Positions 31,832 to 38,585 of a stretch of 45,804 bases of DNA are shown one piece after another. This stretch comes from Stenotrophomonas africana (GTDB lineage: Bacteria; Pseudomonadota; Gammaproteobacteria; Xanthomonadales; Xanthomonadaceae). The notes under the pieces were generated by a model. The model made no database searches, was not told the DNA's origin, and saw nothing but the letters and a program-made list of their open reading frames with translations. The stretch covers positions 1 to 45,804 of the forward strand of contig NZ_JABEME010000019.1 in NCBI RefSeq assembly GCF_013004645.1, in the 5' to 3' direction. Both the position numbers and the translations under genes were made by a program. Every line of letters starts with the position of its first letter. Positions within the stretch are counted from its first letter, which is position 1.

Positions 31832-32218
31832 TCAGGTGGAAGGGGAGGAAAGCGCCCAGGCGTCGGCCTGGCGCAGGTAGTCCTGCCGCTCGCGGCGGCA
31901 GTCATCGCCGCCCATCGAAAACTGGCGGCAGATCGCCGGGCGCTGCGAATAGATCGTGCAGCGCAGGTGATAGGGATCGATCGCCGCGCACCAGCCTTCC
32001 TCGTTGCGCGCCATCACGGCACGGCCGTGGGTGTCGCGTGACAGGAACTGGCCGGGCACGTGGTCGCCGGGCTGCAGCAGCACGGGCAGCCGGCAACAGA
32101 CCGCGTCACAACGGCGGCAGTCGATGGGTGCAGGTGCTGCGTCAGGTTGTAAGGCCACAGGGGCCTGGCGGGTGCCCAAAGCGGGTCTCGATGGCGGCTC
32201 AGGTGCTGCGCGGACCAT
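31832..32218 (-). CDS. YkgJ family cysteine-cluster protein
   Basis: A 128-residue protein with the YkgJ cysteine cluster: C34-x2-C37-x3-C41-C42 (CRRCDAVCC) followed by three later cysteines (GWCAAID, RCTIYSQRPAIC, GGDDC). The set probably binds zinc or an iron-sulfur cluster. YRRCTIYSQRP-type segments (here HLRCTIYSQRPAICRQF) are the family signature. Biochemical role unknown. Start ATG at 32218. Its upstream region (136 bp) is shared end-on with the Hsp70-like gene stop, so it has its own promoter there. The 60-residue gene follows. Confidence 0.85.
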   Translation of the reverse strand: MVRAAPEPPSRPALGTRQAPVALQPDAAPAPIDCRRCDAVCCRLPVLLQPGDHVPGQFLSRDTHGRAVMARNEEGWCAAIDPYHLRCTIYSQRPAICRQFSMGGDDCRRERQDYLRQADAWALSSPST

Positions 32219-32354
32219 GATCGAGCCAGGAAGGCATGGCCGCTAGGCCCGCAGGGCGGGCCAGGCTGCACCGTGGACACACACCGGCGTGGCCGGTGGA
32301 AGGTGCAGCGGAGTTCTAGCCGACCAAGAGTAACTTAGACCGCGTAACGTTTTG

Positions 32355-33716
32355 TTAATCCTGGCTGGCTGCCGCCAATGCCAGGCCCTGGACCACGCCC
32401 AGCGAGGGCTCGCCATGGACCATGTGGGCACCCGGGAAGGCCTCGGCCACGGCCTGGCGCAGGTAGCCGGCACGGGACATGCCGCCGGTCAGGAATACCG
32501 CATCCGGGTCGCCGCCGATGTCGCTGCGGACCTGCGCCAGCAGTTCACGGATCTGCTCCAGGTAGCCGTGGGCGGCGGCGGCCAGGCCGTCGGCGCTGCT
32601 GTCGGCATGCAGGTCGCGGGCGATGTAGTCCAGCGTGCTGCGGTGCTCGCTGGCGGCGCTGAGGGCGATCTTGGCGCGTTCGACATCGCGGTACAGGCGG
32701 GCGGTATTGCCGGTGTCCTGCAGGGCCTGCAGGCGCGCGCCCCACGGGTCGTCGACGTGATCGTATTTGTGCTGCCGGAAGTCACGCTGGCGCGTCATGT
32801 CCTGCACTGTCGCTGCTTCCACGTAGTGGTGGGCGGGTACGCGGGTGATACCGCGGCCGAACAGCGGCATGTAGCTGGACAGGCTCAGCGCCAGGTCGAT
32901 GTCGGTACCGCCGCGGGCGATACCCCAGGCGCGGTGGATGCGCGGGGCGTCGTCGCCGCCGACTTCTGCATGCGCGATGTCGGTGGTACCGCCACCGATG
33001 TCGACGATCACCGCCTGGTGACGTTCGCGGCTTTCGGCGTGGTAATGCATGGCCGCCGCGGCCGGTTCCTCGAGGAAATCGATCCGGTCGAAGCCGGCCT
33101 GGGTGGCCGCTTCGCGCAGGATGTCCAGCGCCTGGTCGTTGCCGGCCGCGCCGATCGAGCTGCGGAACTGCACCGGGCGGCCGAGCAGGGCGGCACGCAG
33201 CGGGCGGCCGAGCTGGGCGCTGGCGGTCAGGCGGATGTGTTCGAGGATGTGCGCGGCGATGCCGGTGATGGTCTGCTTCGCGCGCGGGTGCAGGTTGTAG
33301 CCCAGCATCGACTTCGGGCTCTGCACCAGGTTGCCTTCGTGTTCCTCGAAATAGGCTTCCAGCGCGTCGTCGCCGTAGACCGCGTTCTGCAGCAGGTCGC
33401 TGGCGCTGCGCTCCTTGCCGGTGCGGGCTTCCATCCATTCCCGCCGCAGTGCGCGCAGGGCTTCGCGGCGCAGTGCCTGTGGCGTGCGTTCCTGGCCGGC
33501 GACACGGGCTGCGCGTGCGGCGCTGTCGATCATCTGCTGCAGCTGGTGTTCCTGGCCATCATCGAGCTGGAAGTCGTCCGGGTCGGGCACCACGCCGGGG
33601 AAGTACACGCTGGTACGGAACTGCTCGGCGTCGCCGAAACGGATCGGCAGCAGTTTCCCCTCATGCACGATGGCGGCGGCGGAGTTGCTGGTACCGAAGT
33701 CGATGCCGAGGCGCAT
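32355..33716 (-). CDS. Hsp70-like chaperone (YegD family)
   Basis: A 453-residue ATPase that matches E. coli YegD (450) in length, an Hsp70-type nucleotide-binding domain without the substrate-binding lid. Phosphate-1 motif is IDFGTSNSAAAI, phosphate-2 VIVDIGGGTTDIAHAE, and the adenosine motif LTGGMSRAGYL. A charged insertion (about residues 80-120) includes RREALRALRREW. It probably acts as an atypical chaperone or ATPase scaffold; the client is unknown. Start ATG at 33716 (MRLGIDFGTS). It is divergent from yjdM. Confidence 0.9.
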   Translation of the reverse strand: MRLGIDFGTSNSAAAIVHEGKLLPIRFGDAEQFRTSVYFPGVVPDPDDFQLDDGQEHQLQQMIDSAARAARVAGQERTPQALRREALRALRREWMEARTGKERSASDLLQNAVYGDDALEAYFEEHEGNLVQSPKSMLGYNLHPRAKQTITGIAAHILEHIRLTASAQLGRPLRAALLGRPVQFRSSIGAAGNDQALDILREAATQAGFDRIDFLEEPAAAAMHYHAESRERHQAVIVDIGGGTTDIAHAEVGGDDAPRIHRAWGIARGGTDIDLALSLSSYMPLFGRGITRVPAHHYVEAATVQDMTRQRDFRQHKYDHVDDPWGARLQALQDTGNTARLYRDVERAKIALSAASEHRSTLDYIARDLHADSSADGLAAAAHGYLEQIRELLAQVRSDIGGDPDAVFLTGGMSRAGYLRQAVAEAFPGAHMVHGEPSLGVVQGLALAAASQD

Positions 33717-33857
33717 GGGGAGTTCCGGGGGCGATCAGGGGCCGCGCACTCTGCTGCAGTTCGCGGCCGACTGCAAGTTCCAGGAGCGTGCTGTTCCGGC
33801 GCTGGTCATGGCGCTGGCCGGATGCCGGCCAGGGAAATGGGTCTCCGGGCCAGGCGT

Positions 33858-33863
33858 TACAAT
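33858..33863 (+). promoter_or_regulatory. Putative -10 element (TACAAT) of yjdM
   Basis: TACAAT, a near-consensus -10, lies 33 bp before the ATG at 33897. The preceding 17 bp lead to no recognisable -35. Confidence 0.5.
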
Positions 33864-33896
33864 GGCGGCTGTTGATTCACTTTGAGGTACTTGCTG

Positions 33897-34232
33897 ATGT
33901 CTTCTGCCCCCGCCTGCCCGCAGTGCACCCTGGAAAACACCTACGCCGATGGTGCGCTATGGATCTGCGCCGACTGCGGTTTCGAATGGACCGCCGAGGA
34001 AAGCGCCGGTTCGACCCTGGTCGTGCGTGACAGCAACGGCAACACCCTGCAGGCCGGCGACACCGTCACCGTGATCAAGGACCTGAAGGTCAAGGGTTCC
34101 TCGATCCCGCTCAAGCAGGGCACCGTGATCCGCAACATCCGCCTGGTCGAGGACGATGCCGAGCACATCGAAGGCAACTCGGACAAGATCAAGGGCCTGG
34201 TCCTGAAGACCTGCTTCCTCAAGAAGGCCTGA
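33897..34232 (+). CDS. yjdM: Zinc-ribbon protein YjdM (PhnA)
   Basis: A 111-residue cytosolic protein. An N-terminal zinc ribbon has CPQC and CADC (residues 8-35), followed by the PhnA/YjdM beta domain with VRDSNGNTLQAGDTVTVIKDLKVKG, SSIPLKQGTVIRNIRL and LVLKTCFLKKA. Despite the name PhnA this protein is not a phosphonate hydrolase; its function is unknown. GAGG lies about 9 bp before the ATG. An in-frame start at 33882 would add five residues before the ribbon. It ends 6 bp from the convergent transglutaminase-like gene. Confidence 0.92.
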   Translation: MSSAPACPQCTLENTYADGALWICADCGFEWTAEESAGSTLVVRDSNGNTLQAGDTVTVIKDLKVKGSSIPLKQGTVIRNIRLVEDDAEHIEGNSDKIKGLVLKTCFLKKA

Positions 34233-34238
34233 TCGCCT

Positions 34239-35393
34239 TCAGCGCCGGGCCTGCTGCTGCGCGCGCCAGCGGGCCAGGCTGTCCAGCTTGGCCTGGTAGC
34301 GCGCCTGCTCCGGCGCGCCCCCCAGTTCCTGTGCACGCAGCAGTTCGCGGTCGGCGCGCTTGAGCTGGCCAGCCAGGAAATAGACCCGTGCCAGCCCGAA
34401 GTGGAACTGATGCGCGGTGTCATACAGGCGCACGGCCTGCCGGTAATAGCGGATCGCCTGGTCCAGCTGGCCGGCGCGTTCGGCCCGGGCGCCGAACATG
34501 TACTGCGCGAACGGATCTTCGCGCTGCACCGACTTCAAACGGCGCTCAAGTGACTGCGCCTGCGCGGTCAGTCCCAGGCTGCGGAACAGCGCGGAGGCAT
34601 TGGTCAGTGCAGCATCCTGGCGGCCGTCCAGCTGCAGCGACCGATCCAGCGCCTGCCGCGCCGCCTCGTTGTTGCCTTCACGGTGGTCGAGCACGCCGAG
34701 GTTGTTCCACACCGGAGCGAACCCGCTGTCCTGAGCCAGGGAAGCGTCGAAGAAAGCACGAGCGCCGCCGAAGTCACCGTCGGCGAGGCGCTCCGCACCC
34801 AGGTTGTTGTAGAAGTGCGCCAATGCCCGAGCACGGCTCACGGGAACCGGCCCGCGGCGGTCATAGAGCACATTGCGATCCAGATCGACGGTACCGAAAC
34901 GCCCGCCGACGTCGACACCGGCATTGACGTGGCCGACGCTGTAGACCACGCCCGCGTCCTGGTTCTGGTACCAGGACACCACCTGCCCCACTTCCTGCAC
35001 GCGGGCCTGGATACCAGCCTCCCGTGCAAGCGTCACGAACAGCAGGGTGAAGGCCAGGCAGTTGGCGCGGCGGTGCTGCCAGATATCGCTGACGGTGTAG
35101 GTCGCATCGGCGTCGTACTGAAGGTCCAGCCCGTGCTGATCGAAGATCATCTCTACAAGCGCCTGCAGCCGCTGGTCGCGGGAGTAGCTGCGCTGGATCA
35201 CCCGCTTCTGGAGCATCGCACGCAGGTCCGCGGGAATGGCGAATACTTCTTCCGGGGTCGGCACACGTGCGGCCGACACGGTGACGGTCGGGGTCGTCAC
35301 CACATCGGCGGGCGGTGCCTGGCCTGCGCCGAAGGCAGGAACACAGAAAGCCAGCAGCGAAAGGCAGAGGCAATGGGCGGCAGAACGGTACAT
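34239..35393 (-). CDS. Exported transglutaminase-like TPR protein
   Basis: A 384-residue exported protein. The signal peptide ends about residue 23 (CVPAFGAG). A transglutaminase-type cysteine-protease core shows the triad C112 (ANCLAFTLLF), H155 (VGHVNAGV) and an aspartate at 170 or 172 (TVDLDRN). From about residue 185 the chain is tetratricopeptide repeats (ALAHFYNNLGAERLADGDF, WNNLGVLDHREGN, and further copies). Transglutaminase-TPR proteins usually act as periplasmic proteases or assembly factors; the partner is not evident. It converges on yjdM. Confidence 0.82.
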   Translation of the reverse strand: MYRSAAHCLCLSLLAFCVPAFGAGQAPPADVVTTPTVTVSAARVPTPEEVFAIPADLRAMLQKRVIQRSYSRDQRLQALVEMIFDQHGLDLQYDADATYTVSDIWQHRRANCLAFTLLFVTLAREAGIQARVQEVGQVVSWYQNQDAGVVYSVGHVNAGVDVGGRFGTVDLDRNVLYDRRGPVPVSRARALAHFYNNLGAERLADGDFGGARAFFDASLAQDSGFAPVWNNLGVLDHREGNNEAARQALDRSLQLDGRQDAALTNASALFRSLGLTAQAQSLERRLKSVQREDPFAQYMFGARAERAGQLDQAIRYYRQAVRLYDTAHQFHFGLARVYFLAGQLKRADRELLRAQELGGAPEQARYQAKLDSLARWRAQQQARR

Positions 35394-35621
35394 GACGGTT
35401 CCCGGCAGCGGCGGGCGCTCCCGCCTGTGGCGAGTGTATTCCCATGGATGCCAGGCTGCAGCGACCGTTGGTCGGCGCCGTGTTCATCCACAACCGATGT
35501 GGACCAGCGCTCGACAAAGCTGTGGACAACCGGCTGTGGGCCCCGCCCGGCAAGCGTTGTGAGCGAGTGGTGAAAAAACCACCAGCTTGCCCGGCACCGG
35601 CACAGGCGGGATGATCGGGGC

Positions 35622-36224
35622 ATGGACTTCTCACCGCTGACGCTTGCTCCGGCGCAGTGGCAGGCGCTGCAGGACAGCTATGCAACGCCGCCACGCGCCT
35701 ACCATCACTTCGGCCATGTGCGCGCGGTGCTGCAGCACTGCCAGGAAGTGGCCGAAGGCCCGGGCTGGCGGCAGCCGGCCGAGGTCTATCTGGCCGTGCT
35801 CTACCACGACGCGATCTACGAGGCCGGCCGCAAGGACAACGAGGCACGCTCGGCAGCGCTCGCCCTGCAGGCGATCGCGCAGGCGCCGGAGCTTGCCGGT
35901 GTCGACACCGCCCGCGTGGAGCAGTTGATCCTGTTGACCGCCCGCCATGGTGCGCTGGGCCGGGACGATGTGGATGCCGAGGCGGCGCTGTTCCTTGACT
36001 GCGACATGGCGATCCTGGCCGCGCCGGAGCCGGTGTTCGCCGCCTATGACCGTGGTGTAGCCGAGGAATACAGGGGCGTTGTGCCGGGCTTCCTGTACCG
36101 TGCTGGCCGGCGTCGATTCCTGCAGGGGCTGCTGCGTGCACCGCGGATTTTCCTCAGTGACTTCTTCCATCAGCGCCTGGATGCGGCCGCGCGCGACAAC
36201 CTGCGCCGTCAGCTGGCGCGCTGA
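35622..36224 (+). CDS. HD-superfamily metal-dependent phosphohydrolase
   Basis: A 200-residue cytosolic HD-fold protein of the COG4339 type. Metal ligands are HH at 28-29 (AYHHFGHV), H62-D63 (YHDAIYE), and DCDMAIL further on. HD proteins of this size hydrolyse nucleotides or other phosphoesters; the substrate here is unknown. Start ATG at 35622 (MDFSPLTLAPAQW). The 228-bp upstream gap contains several TGTGGA/TCCACA words resembling DnaA boxes, treated as chance. The next gene on the same strand starts 51 bp later. Confidence 0.8.
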   Translation: MDFSPLTLAPAQWQALQDSYATPPRAYHHFGHVRAVLQHCQEVAEGPGWRQPAEVYLAVLYHDAIYEAGRKDNEARSAALALQAIAQAPELAGVDTARVEQLILLTARHGALGRDDVDAEAALFLDCDMAILAAPEPVFAAYDRGVAEEYRGVVPGFLYRAGRRRFLQGLLRAPRIFLSDFFHQRLDAAARDNLRRQLAR

Positions 36225-36274
36225 GCCACCCCGGTACACTGGCGGCCTGTTTCCATCGGCTGTCGCCTCCAACC

Positions 36275-36448
36275 GTGTCCGACCCTGATCCCGATCCCCG
36301 CCCGCTGCCGCCGGAAGAGCCCGGTCCCAACGAATGCTGCGGCAGTGGCTGCCCCTTGTGCGTACTTGACCTGTATGCCGACGAGCTGCAGCGCTATCGC
36401 AAGGCGCTGGCCGAATGGAAGGCGCGGCATCCTGAGACCGCACCATGA
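36275..36448 (+). CDS. Oxidoreductase-like domain protein (small)
   Basis: A 57-residue GTG-started protein matching the oxidoreductase-like N-terminal domain family (PF09791). A proline-rich start (PDPDPRPLPPEEPGPNE) is followed by CCGSGCPLCVLDLYADEL and a helix ending KARHPETAP. The CCGSGC..C cluster is the family core, probably a metal or cluster site. It is short and GTG-initiated, so automatic callers easily miss it. Its stop overlaps the ATG of the DUF998 gene (ATGA), implying translational coupling. Function in bacteria is not established. Confidence 0.85.
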   Translation: MSDPDPDPRPLPPEEPGPNECCGSGCPLCVLDLYADELQRYRKALAEWKARHPETAP

Positions 36449-37062
36449 ACCGCACGCGCCCGGCGGCAGCGCTGGCGCTGGTGGCATTGCTGCTGTTTGT
36501 GGCCACCGCGCTGTGGACGCAGTTCGCACGTGCCGATCTGGACTGGGTGCGGGCCACGCTCAGCCTTTACCTGCACGGGCCGTGGGGGCTGGCGCTGCGT
36601 GCGGCATATTGCCTGCTGGCGCTGGCCATCACGGTGCTTGGCATTGCGCTGTATCGCGGCAGCATCGGTCCGCGGCGCAGTGCGGCGGCGCCGCTGTTGT
36701 TCAGCGTCTCAGCACTGGGGCTGGCGACGGTCGCCATCGGTGACAGCTGGCTGCCGGAAGCCACCCCCCTGCTGGCGCCGTTCATCCACGGGCTGGCGGC
36801 CAACACCGCGTTCCTGTGCGCCAGTGTCGGCATGCTGCTGCAGGCCTGGTATCTGCGCCGCGAACCGGGCTGGCAGTCCGCCGCCGGCCTGCTCTGGGGT
36901 TGGGCCTGGCTGGCGTTCGCACTGTTGTGGCTGCATGTGCTGTGGCGCGCCGGTCCGCCGCGCGGGCTGGGCCAGAAGGCCGTGATCGTGGTGATCGTGG
37001 GCTGGCTGCTGTACCTGGCGCTGGCACTGTACCGGCGCGGTCGGCGTACCACGGCCCACTGA
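36445..37062 (+). CDS. DUF998 integral membrane protein
   Basis: A 205-residue membrane protein with about six hydrophobic segments (residues about 8-25, 48-70, 84-105, 113-137, 147-168, 180-197). The layout and GDSWLPE loop fit DUF998. No catalytic residues are apparent. The ATG overlaps the preceding stop. The 78-bp gap to the acvB-like gene contains no clear signal. Confidence 0.8.
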   Translation: MNRTRPAAALALVALLLFVATALWTQFARADLDWVRATLSLYLHGPWGLALRAAYCLLALAITVLGIALYRGSIGPRRSAAAPLLFSVSALGLATVAIGDSWLPEATPLLAPFIHGLAANTAFLCASVGMLLQAWYLRREPGWQSAAGLLWGWAWLAFALLWLHVLWRAGPPRGLGQKAVIVVIVGWLLYLALALYRRGRRTTAH

Positions 37063-37140
37063 ATCCCCAACGGCCTGCGCCGGTACGTGCCGTGCACGCG
37101 GCGGCGGCGTATCGTGTGCGTATTCCATCGGGGATGCGAT

Positions 37141-38487
37141 ATGAAGCGTGCAGGGCTGGGCTGGGCAATGGGTGTGGTTCTGGCGCTGGCGGCGCTGCCG
37201 GCGATGGCGGCGGCCAACGTGCAACAGTTCAGCCATGGGCGGTTCGAGCAGATTCCAGTGCACATGCCGGCCGGCACGCCGCAGCGGGTAGTGATCTGGT
37301 TCCATGAGCCCACCGCCGGTGGCGACACCAGCCGCCTGCCGATCGAGGCCCTGCGTGCCGACGGCGCCATGGTTGCCGCCGTGGACATCGCGCACCTGCG
37401 CGGGGTGCTCAAGCGCGAGGGTGACCCGACCTGTTCGTTCGGTTCCGGTGACGTCGAGAACTTCTCGCGCTGGCTGCAGGCCTCGCTGCATCTGCCCGGT
37501 TACCACCTGCCGCTGGTCGGCGGTGATGGTGAAGGTGCCGAGATGGCCTATTCGCTCGCAGCGCAGGCCGATACCCAGGTGTTCGCCGGCGTGCTGACCA
37601 CCGGCTTCTGTCCGGACCACAACCACCAGCGCATGGTCTGCGGCGATGGTGTGAAGCACAACAAACTTCAGCCTGCCGAGCTGAACTTCCCGTGGTTGAG
37701 TGCGGCCGGTGACCACGGCTGCAAGGTGGGGGAGGCCAGCCAGTTCGTGCAGCAGGTCGCGATGGCGCGTGAGTTCAAGCGCACCGCGCGCGGTGATGCC
37801 TCGCCGGGCCTGGTGGCCGCAGCGCGGGTAATCGGCGCGCAGGCCGGCGTCAGCCTGGCACCGCCGCCGGCCGCGCTGAAGGGCCTGCCGGTGGTGGAGA
37901 TGCCAGCCGCCGGCAACGGCGACACGCTTGCCGTGTTCGTTTCCGGCGACGGTGGTTGGGCCGGCCTGGACAAGAACGTGGCGTCGTCACTCAACGAGCA
38001 TGGCGTGGCGGTGGTCGGCATCGATTCGCTGCGCTACTTCTGGAGCGAGCGCACGCCGAAGGGCTTTGCCGGTGACCTGCAGAAGATCATCGACCACTAC
38101 CGCCAGCAGTGGCACCGCGACAAGGTGATGCTGATCGGCTTCTCGCAGGGCGCCGACGTGCTGCCGGCCACCATCAACCAGCTCGATGCCGATACCCGCG
38201 CGGCGCTGGACCGTATCGTGCTGCTGTCGGTGGGCAGGAAGGCCGACTTCGAATTCCACGTCAGCAACTGGCTGGGCGGCGGCGGTGACGGTCTGCCGAT
38301 CGCGCCGGAAGTGGCCAGGCTGCCGGCGGAAAAAACGCTGTGCGTATACGGCGAAAAGGATGAGGATGCACTGTGCCCGGACCTGCCGGCCAATGACGGC
38401 GTGAGGAAGGTGAAGCTGCCGGGCGATCACCATTTCGGTGGTGACTACGATCGCCTGGCCGAGGTAATCCTCAAGGGCGGGATGTAG
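37141..38487 (+). CDS. acvB: AcvB/VirJ-like periplasmic lysyl-phosphatidylglycerol hydrolase
   Basis: A 448-residue exported protein of the virulence-factor (AcvB/VirJ) family. The signal peptide ends about residue 23 (LPAMAAAN). Two related alpha/beta-hydrolase modules follow. The C-terminal one (about residues 250-445) has the nucleophile elbow GFSQG with S335 and a late histidine (DHHFGGDY). The N-terminal module has GGDGEGA where GxSxG would be, so serine is replaced by glycine there and only one active site is expected. In Agrobacterium AcvB hydrolyses lysyl-phosphatidylglycerol made by the MprF homologue LpiA. Here mprF lies convergent next door. Its stop codon TAG is part of a GTAG repeat head. 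Confidence 0.87.
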   Translation: MKRAGLGWAMGVVLALAALPAMAAANVQQFSHGRFEQIPVHMPAGTPQRVVIWFHEPTAGGDTSRLPIEALRADGAMVAAVDIAHLRGVLKREGDPTCSFGSGDVENFSRWLQASLHLPGYHLPLVGGDGEGAEMAYSLAAQADTQVFAGVLTTGFCPDHNHQRMVCGDGVKHNKLQPAELNFPWLSAAGDHGCKVGEASQFVQQVAMAREFKRTARGDASPGLVAAARVIGAQAGVSLAPPPAALKGLPVVEMPAAGNGDTLAVFVSGDGGWAGLDKNVASSLNEHGVAVVGIDSLRYFWSERTPKGFAGDLQKIIDHYRQQWHRDKVMLIGFSQGADVLPATINQLDADTRAALDRIVLLSVGRKADFEFHVSNWLGGGGDGLPIAPEVARLPAEKTLCVYGEKDEDALCPDLPANDGVRKVKLPGDHHFGGDYDRLAEVILKGGM

Positions 38488-38576
38488 CGTCAAGCCATGC
38501 CCGACCGCTGTCGCTGACGTGTCGACCAAGGTCGACACCTACCCGGCGAAGTGTAGCGTCGAGCCCTGCTCGACGG
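38484..38576. repeat. Cluster of three SMAG-like hairpins
   Basis: GTAG-headed elements occur at 38484 (GTAGCGTCAAGCC), on the minus strand at 38520-38542 (GTAGGTGTCGACC) and at 38553-38576 (GTAGCGTCGAGCC). The 38520 element contains TGTCGACC/GGTCGACA. They fill the gap between the convergent acvB and mprF genes, and the first supplies the acvB stop codon. Confidence 0.7.
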
Positions 38577-38585
38577 ATCGCGGCC

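Noticed and set aside
35484..35529. DnaA-box-like words TCATCCACA and TGTGGACAA
   Set aside because: Each differs from the consensus TTATCCACA by at least one base. There is no AT-rich unwinding region and no dnaA or gyrB gene nearby.
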